A DNA stretch of 64,000 nucleotides from Erythrocercus mccallii (taxonomy: Eukaryota; Chordata; Aves; Passeriformes; Dicruridae): contig VZRG01000362.1 of the NCBI GenBank assembly GCA_013397435.1, forward strand, positions 408,815 through 472,814, given 5' to 3'. Of this stretch, positions 38,251-50,343 are shown piece by piece; within the stretch, counting starts at the first letter, position 1, and each line of letters begins with the position of its first letter. The notes below the pieces were generated by a model. The model was not told the origin of the DNA. It made no database searches and worked only from the letters and a program-made list of their open reading frames with translations. A program made the translations under genes and the position numbers.

Positions 38251-39499
38251 TACATCTTCATATTAGTAAAGCTTCTTTCATGGCCTTCTTTTCCAAATGT
38301 GCCATTGCCAAGATGAGCGGGGTAAATTTTCCCAGCTGGCCACAAAATTGTCTCTTCCAAAGAGAGGAAATGAAGCCACACAAGACTTTGATGACAAACT
38401 TCACCTTCCTTGCTGCCATTCCCTCTGCAGCCACCCCTGCTGGACAGCAAAGCTTTCCCCCTATCCACGGGAGTTTGATTTTGGTTTCTTTCCTCCTGCA
38501 AGGTGAAGGCACAGAACAGATGTGCCTTGCACAAACAGCTGTAATTTAACAATACTCCAAGCACTGGAAACAGGGGAGCCTGGTGCCTTCCTCATTTCAA
38601 CCCAAAACTTGGCCTGTAGAGAGCTGAAGGTAGGGGAGATAAATCCATCCCTGAATTTCCTGTGAGAGTTAGACATTTCAATGGCTTTAAAAATGGCAGT
38701 TCAGCTCCCAGTGCAGAGATCACCCTTATACAATTTGACTCCCAGATGGTATTCCATTCATAATTTTTACAGTATTTTGAATTTTAAAACAAACTCAAAA
38801 ATAAATTAAAAAAAAAAAAAACAGACATGAATCACCTCATCAGAATAACAGGAGGGAAAGAACACTGACAAAATGTAGGGAACTAAAAGTAATTAAAATC
38901 ACTGTTGATTTCATGTTTAGTGGAGTTAAATGCTGCATTATTGTTGTTAACTTTATGTATCCTGCAGCTTTTCATTCATTCCAATGACCTAAATGTTGTA
39001 CTGTGCAAGAAATCTATGAACACTCATCCAGAACCGAAAACGAAAAGTCCCTCAGCATTTAATATTACAACATGCATAAAAATAAATTTAATTAGTCACC
39101 AAGGAAGGGGGGAAGTGTTAGTAAAACTTTATAAAGACAATTACCTGATAGAAAAAGTACCTAACAAGACCATTCTGTACTGGATATTATCCAGGCAAAA
39201 AAAATTAAACCTATGTTGCTGCTTCAATACCATCTAATACTAGGAATTGGCAGAAAAACATCTATTCTATGAATAATAGCTCAACAGTCCCAAAGGACAT
39301 CAATACATGAATAAGGAAAAAAAAAAATCTCAAGCCTTTCCAAAATGGTGCTAATGCTCCACTGAAACTTAATTTTATAATTTACTGGCAGTCAAGATGG
39401 CAGGAAATAAAATAATTTGCTATATATTCTGCACAACAAACCCCCTGCTTTTCCTGGGAAGGGTAATTATCCCTAAAAAAAAAAAAAAAAGAAAAGAAA
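38251..39499. other. No gene recognised
   Basis: Unique DNA with the poly-A at 38808 and another A run near 39.48 kb. Overlapping frames at 38.25-38.56 kb have no domain. Confidence 0.55.
38808..38821. repeat. Poly-A tract
   Basis: About fourteen consecutive A residues; no retrotransposon body was recognised upstream. Confidence 0.8.
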
Positions 39500-40260
39500 A
39501 AATACGACATCTCATATTAAGCTAAAGTCTCATCAAGAAGAGAAAGAGTGCCTCATTACATGTAATTACCAGGGAATTAGAAACATCATTTAACTAAATG
39601 AGCGAATAATGCTCAGGATATTGAAGAAACTTGCCTGCACTTCTGCAGAGCACTCTAAGTCCCATTACAAAAATTGCACCTCTTTAATGGAATAATTTTA
39701 GGCCTTGTCTGCCTTGCTTTAAAAATAAAGAGCCTCAGAGAGGCAGAAAGAGGCTGAAACTACCATAAACAACTGTTGAAAAGAGCTGCAGAGTAGGAGT
39801 AGTCTCCACTGGATACCATGATTTAAAATGACTCATAATCTAACATAATCACGAAAATTAAACCTAAGGACTTGGGTGGGAGGATGGGAGAGAGGGAGAG
39901 AAACTAATTACCCTTTTTAATTGTACTTACTCTAGACTACAATGTATTTATAATTATACATTATAGATAACGGGTGAAAGATTTTAGGTTAAAGGTAAAT
40001 CTTACGGAGAGGCTGCTGCATTAGAAGCTAAAAAAAAAATAACCATACCTGCTGGTAGATACTTGTTGTCCTGCAATGCAATTTTTTTCTAATAGTAAGG
40101 AGTTACTAGGGGAATTAATAATGGCCATGATCATTACATGCAAATGATATAAACCACAGCCTCTGTTTTAGGAGTTTAAAATCTTAAATAAATATTCCTC
40201 TGTCTGCAAAGGTGATTCTGATGCTGTAGTTACAAATAAAGTCTGGAAAACCTCATTTAC
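39500..40260. promoter_or_regulatory. Candidate conserved non-coding element
   Basis: AT-rich and repeat-free with ATGTAATTACCAG near 39560, AACTAATTACC near 39902 and CATTACATGCAAATGATA near 40132, the last containing an ATGCAAAT octamer. Confidence 0.35.
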
Positions 40261-40518
40261 CACCATTTTGATGCAGGGGTTGATGCTGTGCCAGGAGAAA
40301 CAAGGTTTTCCTCACTGAGTTTAGCCAGAGGAATTGTCTCTCAGCCTTAGAGCAAGGCAGTAAATTGAAATTAAATTCAACTCCCTTGAGTTGAAAAGGT
40401 TTTGGTCAGGGTTGGAATCCTGGTTCCACACCTCTCCATGAGGAACTAAAAAATTGAAGTGATGCTACAACAAAATCCCACCAAAATGTCTTCAAGTTGA
40501 TGCACAGGAAAAGCATCA

Positions 40519-40561
40519 CTTCTTTTTTTGGTGGTTTTTTTTTTGTTGTTTTTTTTTTAAT
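40519..40561. repeat. T-rich low-complexity run
   Basis: Runs of T broken by GGTGG and GTTG over about 40 bp. Confidence 0.8.
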
Positions 40562-43500
40562 AAAATATCCTTGGAGAAATGAAAAATGCAGAGAAGTAAA
40601 ACAAGAAACAAGGGAATACATATAATACATCATCTGAAACTGTGTGAAACATCATGTGTGCTTCCTCTATTAACATTTCCATCCTTCATTTCCTTCTCTC
40701 CACACAAACAAAATCCCTCACTATAGAGATTCTAGGCAAACAAGGGGATTTTTTTTCTTTACAGCAACCGGTTCCACAGCAAAACAAGCTGTTAGCAAAA
40801 CAAATACTGAAAGAAGAGGAAGAAAAGGGCACTAGAGCCCCAGAGTTGAATCTAGACATTTCCACTGGGTAGAGCAGGATGGCAGAAAATTGATGATTTT
40901 TGCTGCTTTTGAGATCATAAACTCAGACTGTTCACATTGGCTTGGTTTGCAGTCAGAACTGCAAATAAAAACCTGCTCGTTTGGGGCTTTTTTTTTGTTT
41001 TAGCTTGGGATTTTGATGGTGATTTAGAAGATGGTCCAGAAAATGGCTTGTAAAAAGGTAATGGTTGCATTCAACCTCTCATGTCCGTGCCACTTAGAAG
41101 TTATACTTGAATTATTTCTGATTGTAGAAGATGAAATGTTAAATATTTAAACACAAATTACCAGTGAGGTGGGGAGAGAGAGTAAACAGAATTATGTGGA
41201 GACCAGTGAGATTTCCAGAATGTGGGAAAAAATAAGACAACCCCTGACAAGAGGAGAGAAGAAATTGGTTAAGTAGCAGCACTAAGGTCATTTGATGCTG
41301 AAACAAAAGCAGGATAGGACCATGTTCCTTTAGGTTAATGCAGCTTGTAGGAAACTCCTGATGCTGGAAGAGGACCCAGCATCCCTGCAAACTGCAGCAG
41401 GGAATCCTGGTGCTGCCAAAGGCTCCACGAGCTCTGCTAATGTCGATGGCAAATCCAGGGGTTTATCCCATACTTGGACACTCCAAACAACGGCCCCGAG
41501 AGGTTTAATCCTGCACAAGGCTCAGGAGGATATTGTGTCTCATGGATACTTCAGCCAAAAGATTGTTCTGCCCAAGTAATTGAAGGAGGGGACTGGAGGG
41601 TCTTTAACCTTAATTGATTTTTTTATTTCAGTTCCCTACGGAAATGAGGTGGGTGCAATGAAATTGGCTGCGTCTGTCTGCCCATCCCCTGCTCCTCTCA
41701 TCCCCCTAATAACTTGGGAACTGAGAGACCAATTACAGTGGGGCTTGACAGAGGAAGGAGGTCTCAGAGCTATCAAATTCCTGCAGCCCTCATGAAAGCA
41801 GGCAGCCAAGCAGAGGAGACAGCCTTTAATAATGTGCCCAGGAAATCTACCTGGGAAAAGTTCTTGTGGTTTCAGTCAAAACTTGATTTCTTAAGAACAA
41901 CCGAAAGACCCAGCTATGGAGAAAATTCTGCAACTCATTGAATTACTTGCTGCCTGTGTAGATAAATTCAGTTTTTCATGGGTAATCTCAGGATCAAGAC
42001 AAAAAAGACAACACAAGTAGAGATCAGGAGAGAAATATGACTTTATTTGCATTTGCTTCCATACTGATTTCTGCCACCATCAAAAAAAAAGTATTGCTCC
42101 AAATACGTCCATCCCGATCCCATCCTTACAAATCTCCCCTCTAACCCCATTATCTGCCTAATTAAATTTGGGGTGTATCAAACTGTTAGGCCCATCTTTC
42201 GAGAGGCTGCATGCTTTAATCACAATTACATGCTGCATATTTCATGATATATATCTTTTGTGCATAATTAGGAATAAAAAATGTAATCCCAAAAAGATGG
42301 TTAATAATTTAAATCCTGCGAATTTTATTAAAAGCATCTGAGCATTGCAGATGACAAGGAAAGAGCAGTGACTCTATTATAACCAAGGGAAAAAAAAATC
42401 AAGGATTTGAGCACTTTGTATTTTTCCACACCAAGGCCTATAATCCTAAAAACAAAGAGGAACAGAGAAATATGTCAGCCCTGATGTATTCCTGCAATTT
42501 AATCTGTGGTATAGGGCTGAGGGTTCTGCACATGTTTCATTTGAAAAGTTTATCTACAAATATTCCCTAAAATGTTCTCTTCCAAAATTTCATTAGCAGA
42601 AATTAATATTCTCTGATGGAAACAGGGCACTTACCTCACTGCTCAGGCAGCACCACCTTCCAGAGCCCAAGTGTTTTCAGGCCACCACACAAAGCCTTCA
42701 CACAAAAAAATCAAATCATCTCAACACTAAAAATATAGGTGGAAGAGAAACAGCCAAGATCGTGTTCTCAAAACAATTTGTAAAATTCAGGATATTTATG
42801 CTGTTTGATTACAGTCTGTGCCACCAGTTGACATTGTTAAGTGATGCAAAGGAGAGTAGGGATTATCACCAGCAAGTGAAAAATTAAAATGAGAGATTAT
42901 AAACATATTAAAGCAAACTGGGACTGGGAACAGAGAGGTCATTCCCATTTACAAATAGCCCACATTTGCTTCCAGGGAAAACACACCTGCAGCTTCTCCA
43001 CAGCCTTGCAGCAAGCTCTGAGCATCCTGCAACCCCAGATGTGCACATGAGCACTGCAGCTCCCCAGAACACAAAATGTCTCTGTGGGACAAGAAAACTG
43101 ATTCATCAACAGAAGGCATCAGAAACCAGGGGCATGCAACATGGTAAATAACATTTGCATATATATGTGTATAATTTTTTTATTGATGTCTCCACTTTCT
43201 TAACTGCTGCATAGGTTACAGCTGTGACAATTTTTTTTTTTTTTTAGTTTTAAAAAACAAGTTACAAATTCTCTACATGATACTTCTTGATAGCCTTTGA
43301 TTTGCAGAGCTTGAACTATAATTTTTTCTGCCAAGATAATACTATGTAGAAACACAATGGTACATTTTATTATTTTTAAAAGTACAACATCTAATAATGC
43401 TTGCACTTTCTACTTTCTTCCTATCACAGCTCTCCCTCGCTAAAAGAAAGGCAATCAACACACCAGTGTACACTGGATCATTGTATGAGAGGAAATTTCA

Positions 43501-44292
43501 TTTTAAAATATAGACTTAAATATTTTTTTTACAGTTTGGTCTCATTTACCTTTACATGGAAGCCCTGGCCATTTGATTGACCAAAAAATTACAGCACAGG
43601 ACTAAAAAAGATTAACTGAAATCATTCCCCACAGTAAGTCTAGAGCAGAGGCAAAAAATTAAACCAATTACATGCACTAGGAATCAAGACATCTGTTCAA
43701 GTCCTGTCTTTGCTCTGTGACAGCAAAATTCACTTCCTTATTCTCTGCCTTTGCTGACATCTGTGGAATGAGAATATTTCTTCTCTCTCCACCTTTGTCT
43801 GTCTTATCTATTTAGGGAACAAATTCTGCAGGCAGAGTCACCTCTGACAATGCCCCCCAATCGGTGCCTTTGTTGCATTGTTGTGGCTGCAGAGCAGGGG
43901 TGGCCTGCAGCAAACACAAGCAGGGAAAAGCAACCCTTGCTTAGTTTAATTATCAGGAAATCTTGGGCCTAAGTGAATAAATTCTTGCTTTGTTCCTACT
44001 TGAGGCTACCTTGCTGCGTTTTTTCCCAGGAGGGAATACAGTGGGTTTCTGCAAGTGGGGAATAGATTAAAACACACAACTCTGCTGAGTTCTTCAGGGC
44101 TGCTGATGGTGGAGCCGGGTGCAAGCTTAAAAGTTATGGTAAAGCTGATGTTAACAAAGTATTTACACAGCAAATAAAAGTCAGCTACTCTTGATTAACC
44201 TTCATTCAGAAATCAACCCTAATTCAGAATTAACCCAAGTTGAGAAATGCCTACAAAATTAATGCATCCATTGATTTTAAGAAGTATAATCA
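40562..44292. other. No gene recognised; small candidate element near 42.17-42.36 kb
   Basis: Mostly unique DNA. At 42170-42360 an AT-rich block with an isolated CpG and TAATTA-like cores resembles conserved DNA. The remainder holds only chance frames, a T run near 43.23 kb and the diverged MIR near 43.7 kb. Confidence 0.45.
43685..43785 (+). mobile_element. MIR-like SINE fragment, diverged
   Basis: GTTCAAGTCCTGTCTTTGC, then CTGTGACAGCAAAATTCAC and CATCTGTGGAATGAGAATA follow the order of the MIR core and tail with many changes. Confidence 0.45.
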
Positions 44293-44638
44293 GAGAATCA
44301 CAGAATGTTTGGGTTGGAAAGGACATTAAAGGTCAGCCAGTGGCACCCCTGCCATGGCAGGGACACCTCCCACTGTCCCAGGCTGCTCCAGCCCCAATGT
44401 CCAACCTGGCCTTGGGCACTGCCAGGGATCCAGGGGCAGCCACAGCTGCTCTGGGCACCCTGGGCCAGGGCCTGCCCACCCTCACAACGAATTCCTTTCC
44501 AATATCCCATCTATCCCTGCCCTCTGCCAGTTTAAAGTCATTCCCCTTGTCCTGTCACCCATGCCCTTGTCCAAAGTCCCTCTCCACCCTTCCTGTCAGC
44601 TCCCTTTAGGTACTGGAAGGTGCCACAAGGGCTGCAGA
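44293..44638 (-). mobile_element. CR1 LINE 3' end, minus strand
   Basis: GAATCACAGAATGTTTGGG, TTGGAAAGGACATTAAAGG, CATGGCAGGGACACCTCCCA and CATTCCCCTTGTCCTGTCAC match the reverse complement of a CR1 tail. It is the same subfamily as the sense copy at 19190-19526. Confidence 0.92.
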
Positions 44639-44814
44639 GCTTTTTTTTCAGGCACTGCCCCCCTGGCTCTGGGAGATCAGATCCCACTGCCAGGGGAAAC
44701 TGCGGAGCAGAACCACCACAAGGACAATCAGTACTGCCTTATCTTCCCTGCCCAAAGATGAAAAGATGGAACCAGTTAAAAGCCCACCATTCCTGGCAGC
44801 CACTGGTCTAATCT

Positions 44815-45003
44815 GTGCTCGAGAAATTCCACAGATGGAGACACTGCAGCTTCCCCAGGCCATTTATTCCTAGACTTAACTATCCTTACACTGGAAAAGT
44901 TTTTCCTAATGTCTACACTAATCTCTGCTGCAATTTAAGCTCATTATGCCTCGTCCCAGTGGACATGGAGAACAGTTTATTCCCTTCCACTTTGCAGGTA
45001 ATC
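44815..45003 (-). mobile_element. Ancient CR1-like LINE fragment, minus strand
   Basis: GGCCATTTATTCCTAGACTT, AACTATCCTTACACTGG, AAAGTTTTTCCTAATGTCTA and CCCAGTGGACATGGAGAAC follow an older CR1-like family in order. It is clearly more diverged than the neighbouring CR1 at 44293-44638 and was probably there first. Confidence 0.65.
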
Positions 45004-46599
45004 ACGGGAGACTCAAGATCTATTACCTCCCCCATGTTGCTATCACACGTTTTAGCATTTGTGCTTCTCATGCTATAGGAAAACGTCTGATACAGTGAAA
45101 AACTGCATATACAGCCTGAGAAAAAAAAGAGGTATTTCACAGAGAGAGCCTTTAGTATATCAGTTATAAGAATATCTGGGCAAGACCTGTCTTTGACTCT
45201 TCATTTCTAAATTCTATGTGTCTAAAAGCATTTGAAACAAAGAATCCTGACACTTTTCAGAGCAAATGTCACATTGCTGGAGGAGCAGAAGTCCTATCAG
45301 TTGCATATTGGCTAAAAAACACCTGCCTTTGTGGTTGTGATTGTACTGAACAACACGAGCGCAGCTAATGGTGTAATCACCAGAGCAGATGTCTGTTGGA
45401 CCAAAGAAATGGGTTCTGCTCCACACCACTGAGACCAATCCCTGAAGGGGGATGTGCCATTTAGGCCAAATTTGCAAGAGAACTCAGCAGTAGAAACACC
45501 CAGCTTTTGGGTACCCATCATAACAGATGCAGCACTGGAATTACTGCTGAACTTGGGGACTAAGTGACTCCAACAACAGAAAATCTATCATTCTCAGGGC
45601 AGTGAAAACCACTGGGCACATAAAAAAGTGTGAGGCAATGAAAATGGAGCTGCCAATACCTACACAGCTTTGTAAAGTCATCCTCAAACAGCATCACTTT
45701 AGTCCTTGTTGAGGGCTCAGAGCTCAGCTTTGACTGGTTTTGCTTGAGAAAACACCCAGCTAAAGAAGATATTATTTTAATATTTATTCTAATTGCAGCA
45801 GCACCAGCACTAAACACCCCACCTGAGATGAAGCAGAGCTCCAGACCCGCACGCAGTAAGCACACACTGATTATCCTGAAGGACTGGCCAACAGAAAGAA
45901 GTACTTACCAGCTTGCTTTTGTGACATTCAGGGCACAGATGCCACTTGGCTTCTAATACCACAGTGTTATGAGGCTCTTGTGAGAGACAACCCTGGATAT
46001 TCACTGCTGCCAGCAGTCAGTGGTGATTGATGACTCTATTACAGTGAGGGCTGTGGCTCCATGTTTTCTGCAAGGCCCTCAACACCAGCCAAAAAGCAGG
46101 GACTTAAGGAGCTTTTTTAGTTCTCAATTCCTCTATCAAGAGTCAGTACATCCTTTGTTCAGCTGCTTGTTACAGAAGTCAGAAAAGGCTTGTTTCATGA
46201 TTCCTTCAGCTTATGAACCTCTGCCTTGACCTGCATTTCTAGGAGAGTGCTAATAAAAGGGAGATTAATCTTGTAAAAGAAGTATCTGTATTTCAACTGC
46301 ACATTGTGATATTTCTACCCAACACATGGACACAGCTGTAGCCTTGACCAACCAACATTCATCTTCCCCACTGGTTGTCTCACTAGTTTTGTTTGTTTCG
46401 GGTATTTACATAAAACACCAACTCACCACAAGGAATTCTCCTCTGGGTTTTAAGCCATTCCCTCATACATATACTGGGCTTTGTTCACTGGAACATGCAG
46501 ATCTCAGCACACTAACAGGTTTTTCCCCAGTACTTACCACTGAAAAGTTGGACAGGTGGCATAATTTCCTAGTTATATTACGGTCTCCTTTGTCAACCA

Positions 46600-46860
46600 A
46601 AGTATTTGGAATTCCCCTAATTCTGTTTGTTTTGCCCTATGTTCTCTAGCTCTTACTTCACTTTGTTCCCCACAGCTCTATACCTGTACTCCCCACTCTA
46701 TCCTCTCTCCATTTCACACATTCCTTTCTCCACATCATCATTAAACCACTTTTTCCTTACTCCCAGCCTAATTCTGCCTTCACACTTTTTTTTATTTGGA
46801 CACATTCTCACTTCTTTTTTTCCACAAGCTTATTATTGCTTTGCTAGTCACTCTGACAGA
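46600..46860. repeat. Pyrimidine-rich stretch
   Basis: The plus strand is strongly C/T-biased for about 250 bp with few purine runs. It gives a hydrophobic chance frame but no recognisable protein. Confidence 0.6.
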
Positions 46861-47449
46861 AGCCTTTAGCTCCTATGACTGGGCTCCAATTGGCCCTCTT
46901 TAGCAAAGCTTTAATTCTAAAAATAATAAAACACCTGAACACCAAGGAGTTATGACTTCCTAGGCTGACATCAAAAATTCAACCTCAGCCTCAACATCAG
47001 CCACGTAACCCTCACTGCAAAAAGGCCAATTAAAACTGCAAGGAACAGAGGTGGTGCACAACTACCAGAACAGAGGCTGCATAACACTGTGGTGAAGGCA
47101 TTATTCATATTTAACTCAGGAAGATCTTCATTTTTTTCCAAACCTATCAAAACCAGTTTCTATTACCAAAGAATCCACATCTAGCTCATGACAAACTAGA
47201 AAATATTCCATATACAACTCATTTACCATGTCTACCTGGTAACAGCTCAAGTTTGTCAGATTTCTGCACACACAGAGCTGTTTCCTCTCCATCACCACCT
47301 TCTCTGCAACGATCTGGTACCATTCCTGTTGTCAGCAAGTTTGTTTTCCTACAGGTAATAAAGTGCTCCCACTGGCTACACAGGCACTGATAGAAGAGAA
47401 GAAGTTGGAAGCAAAGAATGAATCCAATCTCCAATCCAAAATACCCACA

Positions 47450-47525
47450 ACTCAGTCATCTTCCTTGAGCCTCAGCTTTTCTGTCCCTCGTTACTAATCA
47501 CTGTAAAATAAATATTTGAGTATTA
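47450..47525 (+). mobile_element. Possible MIR-like SINE tail
   Basis: CTTGAGCCTCAGCTTTTCTG followed by CACTGTAAAATAAATATTTG resembles the 3' half of MIR. The call is weak. Confidence 0.3.
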
Positions 47526-48899
47526 ACACCTGACACAAGTGACCAGGAGAGCAGTCTGAGTCTGCTCTGCAAGCAGAATTGAGTGAGACAGCTTTTAGTG
47601 GTAATAGTAAACAGAAAACATTTCTTTATATTTCCCGCTTCATCTTATGGGAAAAAAATGAAAGATTCAGAAGTTTTTCCATCAGGAAGATCTAGAACTC
47701 AAGAACTCCTGCAATTTAAGGACTTGGTCTCAACATTTGCTTCACAATCAGTAAAGGCTGCTACACAAAGTATTTGTTTTCAAAAAATCTATAGATATTT
47801 ATTGAACAAAGAAGAAAGGAGTGGAGTTTTCATAATCAGATACTACAAAATGTCTCAATTTTTAAAAGGTTATCTACAGAACTGAAGTAACTCAGCCCCA
47901 GACAGCAGATAAAGAAAATCGTTTCACTAACATTATAAGCAGGCAAGGAATGACAGATTTAGAAAAACTACAATAAACAAACATTTCTTAATTAAAAACA
48001 ACAGGAGTACAAAGATTGTTCTTCTCACTTCGCTTGTTTTAGTGGAGCCTTGTTAGGAGTTGTAGAGAAGTTGTTCTCTCTCTTGTAGAGAAGGAGTATC
48101 ACCAGTAGTCTAAGTAGACCTGCAATAAATAAACTCTATTTTAGGAAGACCATTTAGAGCAATCATAAGCAGGTAGAACATTCAACATCCCAGGAAAGCA
48201 GAAAGCCAGCTTTCACTTGTACCAAGATACAGAATGTAAGAATTTAATGATGAAAAACAAATTATCTTTATATAATATGGCACCATCTTGATGCACTAAG
48301 AATGCATTGTGCAGAAATGCTGTGACTCAAATTAACATGCAAAAAGATCACTATGAAACTGCCATTAGTTTCCTGTCCTAAGTAACTTATTTTTAGAATA
48401 AGCCAGAGATGACTCACACTACTGAACCACTAAAATATACCCATCATTCTTGTGCCCTAAGGTTGGCACAAGCAACTTGTAAATGTCAGAAAAGCATATA
48501 AACCTCGTTAATGTTTTCAGAAATTCATTTAAAGATAGAAACAGGTCCAAAAAGATGCCTGCCTAAATGCATTGCAATTACGTTACAATTATTTTCCAAA
48601 TACACAGATATGCTCTGTCTTTTCTCAGCTCATTACTGACTCAAACAATTTGCCCTTCTGGGATCAATTGTTTGCTAATAAATAATTGTTTACAGTCACA
48701 AAATGATATTAAGGAGTATTCTTATTAGTTTTCCTTCTACAGCCTAATAAGATTCCAAACTAGCTGATTCCCAAGAGTCTAACCTTAACCTTGCTGTGTT
48801 TAACAGCCCAGGAAATGATGAACCATCTGTTTCAGAAAATAATGGAGGGCCAAGAGGAAATATTGTTTAATTGTAGATTAACCTCCTTGTACAGTAGAA

Positions 48900-50089
48900 T
48901 GAAGCATCTACAGAATTAGCAACTCTAACTAGCAATGAATAAATAAAAAACCCTGAAAGCAGTTCTTACTATTGGAAAACCAACAGCAGTAAATATTCTT
49001 TTATTAACTTTGAAAAACACAACAAAACAACTCATAAATGTATTTAACTTTTTTTTTTTAATATTTAATTACCATATTTGGTTTTTTTTCACTTGAGGAA
49101 CTCCCAGAAATAAATACCAAAATAGTTCCATCTTTATTTTTCTAGGAGTATCAAAATTACTTTAAAACAAATATCTCCAAGTGAGAGATGTGGTTATAGA
49201 ATAATAAATGTGGTTATACAATAATAAATATCTCATCTTCATAGGTACAAAACAGCTGCTCCAAAGCAACAGATAAGTCACTTAAGGGAGTGGAAGGAAA
49301 GGTCTTGAGGTTTTAAACTCAAGAAGTTTCATCATTTATGTATCTGTTTTCCCAGACACTTTTAATAATGGAGACAACCTGATAAGGTTAACACAGATTG
49401 AGTACTAGAAGAGGAAAAAGCCTAGCAGTGATAAAGAACAGGAATTTGAAAATAAAGCCAACTGCTCCTGTGCCTCCATCATTAAGGGCAGCACAACTCT
49501 GCACTGGGATGGCAATTTTTCTGTGTAACATTCATGCCAAAGTGAGCTGAACAGGAATTTTTACCTCCATCAATCAGTCTGCCTCGTTTTGACAGCAACA
49601 ACGACAGAAAAGTGTGTTATCAAAGGGCTGCAGCAAACTCCAACACCCAGGAGCTGAGAGAGCTTTTCCTTGATTTTACACAATCTTCCTAGAACAGAAT
49701 CTAAATTCACTGCTCACTCTGACAGCTGGGTGCGTACTCAGTGTGACAGACTGCATTCATTCCAAGTTTTAAATATCCAAACACCGTAACATTTACTCCA
49801 ATAAATTATTCTCGAATTCTTCACTCAATTCCTGAAGCAATGAGCTCGCAATAACTCTACAGCTTCATATAATAGCACCTATTGAAAGAGGATAAGAGTT
49901 TGACATTCTTCTCCCACTAAACAACCAGGCACAATTTTATCCATCAGCCGTCTATCAACCTACGGATATTGAAAGCTTGGGCAAAGGAGATAACATCAAA
50001 CCCAGCCCTACTGTCAAGCTGCACTATCTCCTGCCATCAATAATGCTATTCATAAATTTAGGAAAATTAATAAATCTCGGGGTGGAGGC
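48900..50089 (-). other. BUB3: Probable BUB3 3' untranslated region and polyadenylation zone
   Basis: If exon 7 reads through, its 3' UTR runs toward lower coordinates. On the minus strand AATAAA hexamers occur at 49138-49133 and 49005-49000, and the stretch is AT-rich with no protein signal. The end of the transcript is a guess. A tandem 20-bp duplication (49189-49228) lies inside it. Confidence 0.35.
49189..49228. repeat. Two 20-bp tandem units
   Basis: TGTGGTTATA(G/C)AATAATAAA occurs twice in succession with one mismatch. It lies in the presumed BUB3 3' UTR. Confidence 0.85.
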
Positions 50090-50343
50090 TCAGAGAGCCT
50101 CAAGTGCAGGTGAGGCAGACACTGACTTGGGCTTTGTCTCTGCGTCGGTCACTTGGCGGATGTAGATGCCGTCCTCGGGGTGCTCGATGTCGTCCATCTC
50201 GTACATGTAGGAGGAGGCGATGGCCAGGGTGCTGCCGTCGCTGCTGAAGGCCAGGGAGGCGATGCTGGTGGGATAGCGATGGAATTGGCACAGCCTCTTC
50301 TTGTTAAAGGGATCCCAGATGTTCACAAAGCCATCGGAGCCGC
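50090..50343 (-). CDS. BUB3: BUB3 coding exon 6 of 6 (gene exon 7), read-through end
   Basis: This exon encodes residues 252-335, from GSDGFVNIWDPFNKKRL through DAETKPKS to a tail of VSASPALEAL and TGA at 50092-50090. The acceptor is GGCAG. Everything to KPKS is standard BUB3. Beyond that either the exon reads through to this TGA, or a weak donor (TCA before GTGTCT at about 50126) splices to a terminal exon that I could not find. The 5' part is certain and the stop is not. Confidence 0.85.

Larger units (their letters stand above)
45004..48899. other. No gene recognised
   Basis: The stretch between the old CR1-like fragment and the presumed BUB3 3' UTR. A plus-strand frame of 100 codons at 47583-47885 and one of 107 at 46326-46649 show no domain and no gene context. 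The block from 48.70 to 48.90 kb is free of repeats and might be distal BUB3 3' UTR. Confidence 0.5.

Noticed and set aside
44354..44761. 135-codon plus-strand frame
   Set aside because: Reverse-strand reading of a CR1 tail.
46326..46649. 107-codon hydrophobic frame
   Set aside because: It runs into the pyrimidine-rich stretch; the hydrophobic content follows from T-rich codons.
47583..47885. 100-codon plus-strand frame
   Set aside because: No domain, promoter or splice context; close to the chance length for this composition.
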